The notes under the pieces were generated by a model. It saw only the letters and a program-made list of their open reading frames with translations. It searched no databases and was not told the DNA's origin. Position numbers and translations under genes: made by a program. Below, in pieces: positions 9,243 through 17,627 of a stretch of DNA of 64,000 nucleotides. Position 1 is the first letter of the stretch; every line of letters begins with the position of its first letter. Origin of the DNA: Hungatella hathewayi WAL-18680 (GTDB lineage: Bacteria; Bacillota; Clostridia; Lachnospirales; Lachnospiraceae). Location of the stretch: the NCBI RefSeq assembly GCF_000235505.1, contig NZ_JH379027.1:1163569-1227568 (forward strand), in the 5' to 3' direction.

Positions 9243-9355
9243 GTTCAGTCACTTCCTTTGAGAGAATATAATTTATATATATGTGAGAGTGGAGAAAGTG
9301 GAATGCCAGGATATCATATTTTCTCACATGACATCAAGGAAAAGAACAATAGGAA

Positions 9356-9389
9356 AGGGCCGCATCCTGCTTAAGATGGGTCCGGCCCT
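9356..9389 (-). terminator. Possible terminator at the 3' end of the AraC gene
   Basis: On the minus strand a GC-rich stem AGGGCCGG...CGGCCCT spans the stop codon. It is followed only by TTTCC, so termination may be weak. Confidence 0.45.
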
Positions 9390-10336
9390 GTATCATGAAG
9401 AATGGCATCATGCTCTGGATTGACTAAATAGACGCCATTGTGGATTTTTAAGCTTTTGGCATATTCCCTGGGGTACATACCGGTATAGTTTTTAAATGCA
9501 GTGGAAAAGTAGTTTAAGTTGCAAAAGTTTAGCAAAGAGGCAATTTCTGTCAGGCTTAAATCTCTGGAGCGGATTAGTCCTTTCGCAGTTTCAATTTTCA
9601 ACCGGTTAAAATAAGGGATAATAGAGCTTCCCGTATAAGCATGAAATGCGGTAGAAAGCGTAGTCTTGGCGCAGCCAAGATAGTTACAAAGCTGGGTAAT
9701 GGTCACTTGCTCTGTCACGTGTTTCACTAGATAGTTGACAGCCTGCTGGGCCAATTCAGCCTGGCGGTTCCGGGAAAGCGCGCTTTCGGTTTCTTTTTGA
9801 GACTCCATATCCTTTAGTTCCTGAACTGCAGTCACACAAAGAAGAAGAAAGAGTTCGAGGTAATTGGTGAAAACCTGGTCGTACTCTGTGGGAGTGTTTT
9901 CCCGGCGGACCAGATAAAGGGAGTCTCTGGAATCCACCATAGCGGAGAATAACTTGGTCCCGTAGGTCAATGTTTGTGACAGCAGGTATCGCTGCTGCTC
10001 TTCCAGATGAAAAGTCTTGCCTGCCAGTGGAAGAAGCACTGGATTATCACAATAAAATGAAATAATGCACAGAGAGGTATCCTGTGTCAAATCGGCAATA
10101 TGCCGGTGATATTCCATTGGGGGATGGAAGGTGATTTGGCCCTGAGCCAAAGGATAAAGAGTTTTACTGGTCTTGACCTGAAGGCACCCCCGGTCTACAT
10201 ATACAAATTCCCAAAAGTCGTGGGCTTCTCCCCTTGATACAAAATCCTGATTTAAATCACTGTAAAAAGCACTGACAACCTTCTGAATGTGTAAGGAATG
10301 GGTCAGGGTTTGTGCAATAAACTGTTTCTCATCCAT
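9371..10336 (-). CDS. AraC-family transcriptional regulator
   Basis: 321 residues. The N-terminal cupin-like effector domain (about 1-165) includes AHDFWEFVYVDRGCL and ITFHPPMEYH. The C-terminal double helix-turn-helix (about 215-305) has ITQLCNYLGCAKTTLSTAFHAYTG and LTEIASLLNFCNLNYFSTAFKNYTGMYPREY, the standard AraC signature. AGGAGG precedes the start. It is divergent from the ribose-type ABC operon across an AT-rich 189-base gap, so that operon is its likeliest target. The effector is probably the imported sugar. It may also act on the transporter gene downstream. Confidence 0.9.
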   Translation of the reverse strand: MDEKQFIAQTLTHSLHIQKVVSAFYSDLNQDFVSRGEAHDFWEFVYVDRGCLQVKTSKTLYPLAQGQITFHPPMEYHRHIADLTQDTSLCIISFYCDNPVLLPLAGKTFHLEEQQRYLLSQTLTYGTKLFSAMVDSRDSLYLVRRENTPTEYDQVFTNYLELFLLLCVTAVQELKDMESQKETESALSRNRQAELAQQAVNYLVKHVTEQVTITQLCNYLGCAKTTLSTAFHAYTGSSIIPYFNRLKIETAKGLIRSRDLSLTEIASLLNFCNLNYFSTAFKNYTGMYPREYAKSLKIHNGVYLVNPEHDAILHDTGPDPS

Positions 10337-10538
10337 GGAAAACCTCCTGTTTTTCTTATTATAGTAGAGTTGAACGATTATGTAAATACTGTGAACTAAT
10401 TTATATAGAATGCATGAAAAAACAATGGTAGAATGTGAATGTCAGGGTAAAACAATCAAAATAAAGAAAAGAATGATTGTACAATTTTACAAGAAGAGAG
10501 TTTCGGAAAAGGAGGAGAAGGTAGTTTGAAAAAAACAA

Positions 10539-11471
10539 TTGGGAACTTTTTCAAAAGAGTATTCCGCAGTGATTGCGATACTTGTGATGGGGGTCTTTTT
10601 CTCCCTGATGTCGCCTTATTTTTTGACAGGACAGAATTTAAAGAACATTTTGCTGCAATGTGCGGCTTTAGCCATCGTGGCAAGTGGCCAGGCCCTGATC
10701 GTAATCAGTGGAAATTTGGATTTGTCTCTTGGGCAATGTGTCTGCTTTAGCAGTGTAATAGGGGCGTATCTGATGCGGTTTGTGGGAGTGAATCCATGGG
10801 TGGCCATTTTTTGTGCCTTGATAGTGGGATGTATGGTAGGGTTGTGCAATGGCTTGTTAGTTGCTTATATTGGCCTGCCGGCTTTTATCGCTACACTGGG
10901 AACCCAGATGGTTTGTCAGAGCTTTTCCAAAATCATCACCAACGCAACCCCTATTGCCAGGCTGCCAAAGGAAATTGCATTTTTAGGCAGGGGATATTTG
11001 GGACCGATTCCTATATGCGTGCTGATTATGCTGGCCATCTACGCGGTCGTCCAGTTTGTGTCAACAAAAACAAGGCTGGGACGCAACATTTTCGCTATCG
11101 GCGGTGGAAGTGAAGCGGCGTACTTTGCCGGGATACCTACAAAACGGTATCTTTGCATCACCTATGTCATTGGTGGTCTGCTGGCAGCTGTAGGAGGTGT
11201 GCTGTTGATGTCTCGTCTGGATTCGGTCTCCATTTCAAATGGCAGCCAGTATGAGTTTGATTCCCTGATTGCATGCGTGATTGGCGGGTTGTCAACCACA
11301 GGGGGAAAAGGCAGAGTGGTAGGTGTTTTGTTTGGAACTATTTTTTTAATCATGTTCTTTAATGGGATGACGATGATGGATGTAGAGCCATTTTACCAAA
11401 ACGCTATCAAGGGGGCAGTATTAATTATTGCCATCACGGCAGATGTGCTGCGGAATAAAAAGAAAAATTAG
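10539..11471 (+). CDS. Ribose-type ABC transporter permease, N-terminus likely frameshifted
   Basis: 310 residues. The membrane subunit of a CUT2 importer (RbsC/BPD_transp_2 family) has eight to ten hydrophobic segments, with GNLDLSLG and FAIGGGSEAAYFAGI as family motifs. The open frame can begin at TTG 10539, which lacks a ribosome-binding site. A well-placed GGAGGAGAAGG lies before TTG 10526 in another frame, which encodes MKKTIGNFFK and then diverges. Removing one base in the CTTTTTCAAAAG stretch (10547-10557) would join the two into a normal N-terminus ending in FFKEYSAVIAI. It is either a real indel, a sequencing error or a slip site. It is first in the operon with the ATPase and binding protein. 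Confidence 0.85.
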   Translation: MGTFSKEYSAVIAILVMGVFFSLMSPYFLTGQNLKNILLQCAALAIVASGQALIVISGNLDLSLGQCVCFSSVIGAYLMRFVGVNPWVAIFCALIVGCMVGLCNGLLVAYIGLPAFIATLGTQMVCQSFSKIITNATPIARLPKEIAFLGRGYLGPIPICVLIMLAIYAVVQFVSTKTRLGRNIFAIGGGSEAAYFAGIPTKRYLCITYVIGGLLAAVGGVLLMSRLDSVSISNGSQYEFDSLIACVIGGLSTTGGKGRVVGVLFGTIFLIMFFNGMTMMDVEPFYQNAIKGAVLIIAITADVLRNKKKN

Positions 11472-11472
11472 G

Positions 11473-12966
11473 ATGGGGGTGGAAGCAGTGGAAGATATCA
11501 TATTACAGGTGCGGGGAATCACGAAAGAGTTTCCGGGCGTCAAGGCCCTTGATGATGTGACGTTCTCTGTGAAACGGGGAACTATCCACGCCCTTATGGG
11601 AGAAAATGGAGCAGGAAAATCCACATTGATAAAAATTCTGGCGGGAATTTATGTAAACTATCAGGGAGAGGTGGAACTGGATGGCCAGATATTAAAGCTG
11701 AAAAGTCCGGCGGATGCCCAACGGCTGGGTATCAGTGTGGTTCATCAGGAGTTGAAGCTGTGTGAGACCTTGTCCATCACGGAAAATATCTTTCTGGGAA
11801 ATCTGATTTACAAAAATGGCCTGGTGGATTGGAAAGAGATGCACCGGTTAGCCGGGGAAATGATAGGCAGTCTGGGAATGAATCTGAAGGTGGAGCAGCT
11901 GGTGGATACCCTGAGTGTGGCGCAAAAACAGATTGTGGAGATATGCAAAGCTGTCAATCATAACTGCAAACTGCTGATTATGGATGAACCATCGGCCACT
12001 TTGACAGAAAAAGAACTGGATGTCATGTTTGACATTATGGATAAGCTGGTAAAGTCCGGGGTGACTATCATTTATATTTCCCACCGTATGGAAGAAATTT
12101 TTCATCTGGCAGATGATATTACCGTTTTGCGGGACGGCCAATTTGTAAAGACCTTGAGGGCGACAGAATGTACCAGACCACAACTTATCAACCTGATGGT
12201 GGGGCGGACTGTAGAGCAGGAATATCCAAAAGAGCAGATTCCTCTTGGTGAGATTGTTTTGGAGGTGGAAAATCTGACACAGAAAGGACGGTTTGAGGAT
12301 GTGTCTTTCACATTAAAAAAAGGGGAAATCCTTGGCTTTTCCGGTTTAGTGGGAGCCGGAAGGACGGAAGTTATGCTGGCGCTGCTGGGGCTTACCAGGC
12401 CGGATCGAGGGACGGTGCGGTTGAAAGGGAAGACGATAGTCAACCGGAATTTTCGGGATGCCATTGCCAGGGGATTTGGACTTATTCCGGAGGACAGAAA
12501 GAAGCAGGGGCTGGTTCAGATTGACAGTGTCAGTGAAAATATCTGTATGTCAAGTCTTGGAAAGATTATGCGTGGAGGCATTATCCAAAAGAAACTGGAG
12601 CGATGTATCGCCCTGAAGTATGTAGACATGCTTTCGGTGGCAACCCCGGATACAGATACGGAGGTTCAGTTTTTAAGCGGCGGTAACCAGCAGAAGGTGG
12701 TGATTTCCAAGTGGCTGCTGGCAGACAGCGAAATCATTATCATGGACGAACCTACCAGAGGCATTGACGTGGGAGCCAAAAGTGAGATTTACCGCCTGAT
12801 GGGGAACTTGGTAAAACAGGGGAAATCTATTATTATGATAAGCTCGGAAATGCCTGAGATTATCGGGATGTGTGACCGGATTGTGGTGATGTATAAAGGC
12901 CATAAGGTAGGAGAGCTGGAAGGAAAAGAAGCAACGCAGGAACATATTATGGCGCTGTGCGTATAG
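11473..12966 (+). CDS. Ribose-type sugar ABC transporter ATP-binding protein
   Basis: About 497 residues, a tandem two-domain ATPase of the RbsA/MglA/XylG type. The first domain has Walker A GENGAGKST, a signature-like LSVAQKQ and Walker B LLIMDEPSATL. The second has the degenerate P-loop GLVGAGRTEV, LSGGNQQK and IIMDEPTRGIDVG, as is normal for CUT2 ATPases. The start is uncertain: ATG 11473 touches the permease stop codon, while GTG 11488 has the better GGGGGTGG ribosome-binding site and gives MEDIILQVRG. A frame open further upstream lies inside the permease and is unlikely. Confidence 0.92.
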   Translation: MGVEAVEDIILQVRGITKEFPGVKALDDVTFSVKRGTIHALMGENGAGKSTLIKILAGIYVNYQGEVELDGQILKLKSPADAQRLGISVVHQELKLCETLSITENIFLGNLIYKNGLVDWKEMHRLAGEMIGSLGMNLKVEQLVDTLSVAQKQIVEICKAVNHNCKLLIMDEPSATLTEKELDVMFDIMDKLVKSGVTIIYISHRMEEIFHLADDITVLRDGQFVKTLRATECTRPQLINLMVGRTVEQEYPKEQIPLGEIVLEVENLTQKGRFEDVSFTLKKGEILGFSGLVGAGRTEVMLALLGLTRPDRGTVRLKGKTIVNRNFRDAIARGFGLIPEDRKKQGLVQIDSVSENICMSSLGKIMRGGIIQKKLERCIALKYVDMLSVATPDTDTEVQFLSGGNQQKVVISKWLLADSEIIIMDEPTRGIDVGAKSEIYRLMGNLVKQGKSIIMISSEMPEIIGMCDRIVVMYKGHKVGELEGKEATQEHIMALCV

Positions 12967-13001
12967 GCAGCGAATGGCGAGGAGCAGGAAAGGAGATTGA
13001 T

Positions 13002-14012
13002 ATGAGAAAGAACGGTATGGCAGGAATCATGATAACGGCGGCTTTGGTTTTGGGGCTGTTGGCAGGTTGTGGACAAAAGGAGGCTGCTGGCAGCGCAGCC
13101 AAAGCAACAGATGCTGGAAGTGTGGCAAAAGCGGAGACTGGAGAAGCACAGGGGAAGAATTTGCGGATAGGCGTCTGTCTGTTTACAAAAAATGATGAAT
13201 GGCTGGCGGAGATATCGGACCAGTTTGAGAGCCAGGGGACCAAAAAGGGATATGAAATAAGTGTCCAGGATGGCAATCAGGAAAATGAAAAACAGATGCA
13301 GCAAATTGAGAATTTTATTGCAAAGCAGTATGATGCCATTGTGGTGTCAGCGGCAGATGTGGAGGGGATATTGCCGGCAATTGACAAGTGTCAGGAGGCT
13401 GGGATTCCGGTGATTGCAATTGATACACCGATTGAACATGAATGGGTGTCTACCTGTATTTCCTGGGATAATTATGCCACAGGAAAAGCGCTTGGGGAGT
13501 ATGCGGTTTCTTATATCCAGGAGCATTTGAAAGAGAAGGAGGAGGTACATGTGGTACTGATAAATGCGCCGGTCTATCCTCATCTGGCTGCCAGGGATGA
13601 GGGATTTAGAGAAGCTTTGAAGGCGGAGCCAAAGGCAAAAATTATTGTGGAGCAGGAATCTCCGGGAAGCCGTGAGATAGCAGCCAACATTATCAACAAT
13701 AATATCGCTAAGGGGATAGATATGGTTTATGGCGTGGTTGACAATCATGCATGGGGAGCAGTGACAGCGCTTGAAGAAGCCCAGGCTGAAGCCTGCTGTG
13801 TACTTTCCTGTGGAGGTTATGGTGAGGAGCCGTTTACGGCGCTGGAGCAGGATCATCCGTATTACAAAGCGCTTATCGTTGTTCCGCCACAGAATGTGGT
13901 GACAGATTCCTTAGATGCTGTGGAAAAAATCCTGAACGGGGAGACCGTGGATAAGATTACCAATATTGAGTTTGGTTTAGCCAGTCACGAGACCGTGGAA
14001 AATTATAAATAA
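13002..14012 (+). CDS. Sugar ABC transporter substrate-binding lipoprotein
   Basis: 336 residues from ATG 13002, preceded by AGGAGATTGAT. An in-frame upstream start lacks a ribosome-binding site. A lipoprotein signal with lipobox LLAGC puts the lipidated Cys at 23, then a low-complexity Ala/Ser/Lys linker. The mature part is a type I periplasmic-binding protein (peripla_BP_4) with RIGVCLFTKNDEWLAEI and VISAAD-like segments and AIDTPI at the hinge side. It would capture a sugar, perhaps ribose- or galactose-like, for the permease and ATPase encoded upstream. The gene order permease-ATPase-binding protein is the reverse of most CUT2 operons. Confidence 0.9.
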   Translation: MRKNGMAGIMITAALVLGLLAGCGQKEAAGSAAKATDAGSVAKAETGEAQGKNLRIGVCLFTKNDEWLAEISDQFESQGTKKGYEISVQDGNQENEKQMQQIENFIAKQYDAIVVSAADVEGILPAIDKCQEAGIPVIAIDTPIEHEWVSTCISWDNYATGKALGEYAVSYIQEHLKEKEEVHVVLINAPVYPHLAARDEGFREALKAEPKAKIIVEQESPGSREIAANIINNNIAKGIDMVYGVVDNHAWGAVTALEEAQAEACCVLSCGGYGEEPFTALEQDHPYYKALIVVPPQNVVTDSLDAVEKILNGETVDKITNIEFGLASHETVENYK

Positions 14013-14026
14013 GAGGAGAATCTGCA

Positions 14027-14815
14027 ATGTCATTTTTACACTTATCACTTACATCACAGATTCTGGGAACGAAGACGGATGTGAATATGCTTCTTCCTGA
14101 CGGTATGGAAGACAGGAAGGTTCCGGAGGAGGGGTATCAGGTCCTCTATCTTCTTCATGGTTATATGGGGGATTACAGTGATTGGATACGGAATTCCTTA
14201 ATTGAAAACTATACGGCGGGAAAGCAGCTTGTGGTGGTAATGCCGGATGGAGGGAAGAGTTTTTATACGGATATGGTGGCGGGAGACCGTTATTGGACGT
14301 ATTTGTCGGAGGAACTGCCTAAACAGATGAGCGCCTATTTCAAGATTTCAGAGAGGCGGTGTGACCATTTTGCGATGGGATTGTCTATGGGAGCTTACGG
14401 GGCTCTGAAGCTGGGGCTGGCCCACTCTGACAGTTTTCAGGCTGTCGCCGGATTTTCTGGTGTAGTGGATGTGGCAAAGTTTTGGATGAGGCTGAAGGAG
14501 GAGGGGAATCTTATTCCGTTCTGTACGGTTTTGCCGGATTTTGAAGCTATTTTTGGGAAGATGGAGCAGATTAGGGGGACAGAAAATGATTTGTACCATC
14601 TGCTGGAGGGGGTGTGCAGGGAAGAATGTCCGGATATCCAGCTATACTGTGGCACAGAGGATTTTCTATTAGAGGACAACCAGAGGTTTTATCAGAGGAT
14701 GGCAGATAAAAAACTTCCTTGCAGTCTTGAGGTTTTTGAAGGGGGACATGAATGGGAGTTTTGGGGTAAGGCGTTAAAGAAGGCATTTGAAGTATTTCCG
14801 TTTCGAAAGTATTGA
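14027..14815 (+). CDS. Esterase of the FrmB/tributyrin-esterase family
   Basis: 262 residues with an alpha/beta-hydrolase fold. LYLLHGYMGDYSDWIRNS forms the oxyanion-side loop, GLSMGAYGALKLGL contains the nucleophile Ser in GxSxG, an Asp occurs in YCGTEDFL, and the likely catalytic His is in GGHEWEFW. The family includes S-formylglutathione hydrolases and carbohydrate acetyl esterases; the operon context favours deacylation of an imported sugar. It is cytoplasmic, without a signal peptide. It begins 14 bases after the binding-protein stop with AGAGGAG, so it belongs to the ABC operon. Confidence 0.85.
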   Translation: MSFLHLSLTSQILGTKTDVNMLLPDGMEDRKVPEEGYQVLYLLHGYMGDYSDWIRNSLIENYTAGKQLVVVMPDGGKSFYTDMVAGDRYWTYLSEELPKQMSAYFKISERRCDHFAMGLSMGAYGALKLGLAHSDSFQAVAGFSGVVDVAKFWMRLKEEGNLIPFCTVLPDFEAIFGKMEQIRGTENDLYHLLEGVCREECPDIQLYCGTEDFLLEDNQRFYQRMADKKLPCSLEVFEGGHEWEFWGKALKKAFEVFPFRKY

Positions 14816-14966
14816 CTACTGGAATTGGCAGCTTTTTTCATTCCTTTTTAGTGATAGCGGTAATTTTCGTGGAAAAGATAGAGAGAACATGGTAAGATAG
14901 AGAAAGAAATGTTCCGGAAAAAGCGGAAAAACGTGTAATTGGACAGGGGTAAAGGAGGTTACCGAC

Positions 14967-15686
14967 ATGATAAAAGAGATGGGAATTCAGGAGTTTACCG
15001 ACGCGCTGTCGTCGAAACAGCCAACTCCCGGCGGAGGCGGCGCGTCGGCGCTGGCCGGTGTGCTGGGGACGGCGCTGGGACTGATGGTGGGGAATCTGAC
15101 CGTGGGCAAGAAGAAGTATGCAGATGTGGAGGAGGATGTGAAGGCGGCCATGGTTCGTCTGGAGCAGATGCAGGCGAGAATGATGGAACTGGCTGACGAG
15201 GACGCCAGAGTCTTTGCGCCGCTGGCAGCGTCCTACGGACTGCCGGCGGGGACCGAGGAGGAGAAGGCGCATAAGACTGAGGTGATGGAACGATGTCTTC
15301 TGGACGCGACCCTGGTGCCTATGGAGATTATGGAGCAGGGCTGTGACGCCATGGCGATTCTGGAGGAGTTAGAGAAAAAGGGCAGTGTGATGGCGGTCAG
15401 CGATGTGGGCGTGGCCGTTCAGTTTCTGCGGACAGCCATTACGGGCGCGATTATGAATGTCTATATCAACACGAAGTCCATGAAGGACAGGGAGCAGGCC
15501 GGACGTTTCAATGAGCAGGCGGCAGAAATGCTGGCGCGGGGAACGGAAGAGGCGGACCGAATCTATAACCGTATTCTGGAGCGGCTGGGCGGCAGCAATA
15601 GTGGCAAATACGGCAATAACAGTGATAACAGCGACAACGGCAGCAATCACGGTAATATCAGCAGGAACGGAGGGAGCGGCCAATGA
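14967..15686 (+). CDS. fchA: Methenyltetrahydrofolate cyclohydrolase (FTCD-C/FchA family)
   Basis: 239 residues of the formiminotransferase-cyclodeaminase C-terminal family, cytoplasmic and all-helical. The signature PTPGGGGASALAGVLG lies at about 19-34. FchA enzymes interconvert 5,10-methenyl- and 10-formyl-THF. The stop overlaps folD by 4 bases, giving strong translational coupling. The last ~32 residues are an unusual Asn/Gly/Ser tail (GGSNSGKYGNNSDNSDNGS and so on) encoded by AAC/GGC-rich DNA that is not part of the domain. The ribosome-binding site AGGAGG sits in the loop of a small GGTAA/TTACC hairpin at 14948-14963. The FolD next door appears to lack cyclohydrolase residues, so this protein probably carries out that step. 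Confidence 0.85.
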   Translation: MIKEMGIQEFTDALSSKQPTPGGGGASALAGVLGTALGLMVGNLTVGKKKYADVEEDVKAAMVRLEQMQARMMELADEDARVFAPLAASYGLPAGTEEEKAHKTEVMERCLLDATLVPMEIMEQGCDAMAILEELEKKGSVMAVSDVGVAVQFLRTAITGAIMNVYINTKSMKDREQAGRFNEQAAEMLARGTEEADRIYNRILERLGGSNSGKYGNNSDNSDNGSNHGNISRNGGSGQ

Positions 15687-16513
15687 TAACATTAAAAGGA
15701 GCAGAGGTTTCTGTAAAGATCAAAGAACAGGTACAGGAGATTCTGGCGGGCCATGACGGTCCGGCGCCGAAGCTGGCTATCGTCCGGGTGGGGGAGAATC
15801 CCGACGACATGTCCTACGAGCGCGGCGCCATGAAGAAGATGGAGGCATTCGGCCTGCGGGTGCAGTCCTATGTATTTCCGGCGGACATGGAGGACGGGGC
15901 ATTTAAGGAGGCGTTCAAGGCCATCAACGAGGATGAGGATGTGAACGGAATCCTGCTTCTGCGCCCCCTTCCCAAACAAATCTGCGAGAAGGACATCGAG
16001 AACATGATAGACCCCAGGAAGGATTTGGACGGCATTTCCCCGGCCAATATCGCCAAGGTATTCGCGGGGGATACGGAGGGCTTCGCCCCCTGCACGGCGG
16101 AGGCGGTCATCGAGGTGCTGAAGGCCAATGAGATTCCCATCTCCGGCAAAAAAGTGACCATCGTGGGCCGCAGCATGGTGGTAGGCAAGCCGTTATCGAT
16201 GCTGATGTTAAAGGAAAATGCCACCGTCACCATCTGTCACACCCGCACCGCGGATTTGCCGTGTGAGTGCCGCCAGGCGGAGATTCTGGTGGCGGCGGCC
16301 GGCCGGGCGAAGATGTTAAACGGCGATTACGTGGGCCAGGATGCCATCGTGATTGACGTGGGAATCAATGTGGACGAGAACGGAAAGCTGTGCGGCGACG
16401 TGGACTTTGACACCATCACGGACAAAGCCTCCATGGCGACCCCGGTCCCCGGCGGCGTGGGAGCCGTGACGACAGCAGTGCTGGCAAAGCACCTGGCGCG
16501 GACCATCCGGTAA
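15683..16513 (+). CDS. folD: FolD-type methylene-THF dehydrogenase lacking cyclohydrolase residues
   Basis: 276 residues with the full FolD fold. The catalytic N-domain has VRVGENPDDMSYERGAMKK, KDLDGISPANIAK is conserved, and the NADP domain has VGRSMVVGKP and TPVPGGVGA. Aligned without gaps to E. coli FolD as I remember it, the YxxxK motif keeps Tyr45, but the Lys is Ala49 (codon 15827-15829). The Gln of VQLPLP is Leu93 (LLLRPLP). In characterised FolD/MTHFD1 enzymes that Lys and Gln drive the cyclohydrolase reaction, so this enzyme is probably a dehydrogenase only, with FchA upstream completing the step. The start codon overlaps fchA (ATGA). Confidence 0.92.
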   Translation: MITLKGAEVSVKIKEQVQEILAGHDGPAPKLAIVRVGENPDDMSYERGAMKKMEAFGLRVQSYVFPADMEDGAFKEAFKAINEDEDVNGILLLRPLPKQICEKDIENMIDPRKDLDGISPANIAKVFAGDTEGFAPCTAEAVIEVLKANEIPISGKKVTIVGRSMVVGKPLSMLMLKENATVTICHTRTADLPCECRQAEILVAAAGRAKMLNGDYVGQDAIVIDVGINVDENGKLCGDVDFDTITDKASMATPVPGGVGAVTTAVLAKHLARTIR

Positions 16514-16533
16514 ATCAGGAAACATAAAATCAA

Positions 16534-16585
16534 AGAAGGTTGTACCAATGTGGCAGTGTGCGCCACCGGTACCACCTTCTTTTTT
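16534..16585 (+). terminator. Intrinsic terminator of fchA-folD
   Basis: AGAAGGTTGTACC (16534-16546) pairs with GGTACCACCTTCT (16568-16580) and is followed by a T-run. Confidence 0.85.
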
Positions 16586-16670
16586 GTTCGTCCATCCCCA
16601 TTGCTTAGTAATAATAGATAAAGAACGATGTCGATATTTGTCGTTTGTCACGAAAATGTAGAAAGGATAT

Positions 16671-16740
16671 TGACATATTTGGTTTGCAGATTATAATATC
16701 AGATATAAGACATCTGATGAGTTAATATCAGATAACTGAT
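16671..16740 (+). promoter_or_regulatory. Promoter and palindromic operators of the GntR operon
   Basis: A sigma-A-like promoter has TTGACA (16671-16676) with TAATAT/TATAAT at 16692-16699. Immediately downstream is a perfect ATCAGAT-7-ATCTGAT inverted repeat (16698-16718), then a second imperfect copy, ATCAGATAACTGAT. These are plausible sites for the GntR/FadR-type regulator encoded 90 bases on, implying autoregulation and control of the glycoside operon. The rest of this 310-base gap holds the folD terminator and no visible gene. Confidence 0.65.
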
Positions 16741-16824
16741 TACATAAAAGTTTATCAAAAAAAGTTATCACAGGTTGTCACAGAAGTATCCGGCAGCCGG
16801 ATACCATACCAGGAGGTGAGGAGA

Positions 16825-17541
16825 ATGAACGACGGCACGATATTTTCTTCGGTGCAGGACAGAGACAAGCTGTCGCATCTGGTGCTGAACAGCATCAAGG
16901 AAGCGGTAGTCCAGGGACGTTTGAAGCCGGGAGATAAGCTGCCGGGTCTGGCAGATATGGCGGAGGAGATGGGAGTTGGAATTTCTTCTGTCAGGGAGGC
17001 GATTAAGATGCTGGAAGCGCTGGAAGTGCTGGAGTCAAAACAGGGGAAAGGTGTTTATGTGTGCAGTGGACTGAGTCCGGGGGCCATCAACCCGCTCTCA
17101 TTACAGTTGATTCTGATTCCGCAGTCGACGGAACATCTGGTACAGTTTCGGGAAATGTATGAGAGTGCATTTACCATGCTGGCCATGAAGAACGCCACGG
17201 AAGAGGATTTGGCAAGGATGGAGAAGATTGTGGTGGAGCTGGAGAAGAAGACGAAGACCCAGGGGGCCGATTCGGAGGATGAGATGGTATTTCACAGCTG
17301 TGTCCTTCAGTGTACCCACAACCCGTACGTCATCCGTACCGGGGAGGCCATGCTGGAAGTATTTCTGTCAACGATACCGACCTGCGGCGGGATGGCCGAC
17401 GATTCCGGCATTGCCCGGGACCACAGAAAAATATACGAGTCCATCAAAAATCACGATGTGGACAGTTTGAATCAGGTTTTAAAAAAAAGTTTCGATGGCT
17501 GGGGGATACGGCTATCTGGTCAGGATTTTTACGAATCGTAA
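16825..17541 (+). CDS. GntR/FadR-family transcriptional regulator
   Basis: 238 residues. The N-terminal winged helix (about 10-75) has IKEAVVQGRLKPGDKLP and GVGISSVREAIKMLEALEVLESKQGKGVYV. The C-terminal helical FCD domain has His/Asp positions such as FHSCVLQCTHNPY and DHRKIYESI that bind a metal and effector in this subfamily. The ATG at 16825 is preceded by AGGAGGTGAGGAG; an upstream in-frame GTG lies within that site. The gene heads the ABC/glycosidase operon with palindromic sites upstream, so it is probably the operon's own repressor, responding to a sugar acid or sugar phosphate. Confidence 0.92.
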   Translation: MNDGTIFSSVQDRDKLSHLVLNSIKEAVVQGRLKPGDKLPGLADMAEEMGVGISSVREAIKMLEALEVLESKQGKGVYVCSGLSPGAINPLSLQLILIPQSTEHLVQFREMYESAFTMLAMKNATEEDLARMEKIVVELEKKTKTQGADSEDEMVFHSCVLQCTHNPYVIRTGEAMLEVFLSTIPTCGGMADDSGIARDHRKIYESIKNHDVDSLNQVLKKSFDGWGIRLSGQDFYES

Positions 17542-17627
17542 TCAGGGATTTTACAGAACGTATAGAAAACGATGGGGTGTAGCAAACAGAGGATAGATTC
17601 GCACTATTTACGAGGAGGAGAAGGGAA

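Noticed and set aside
14816-14966. Possible tetrahydrofolate riboswitch before fchA
   Set aside because: The conserved THF riboswitch core was not found; only a small hairpin around the ribosome-binding site is visible.
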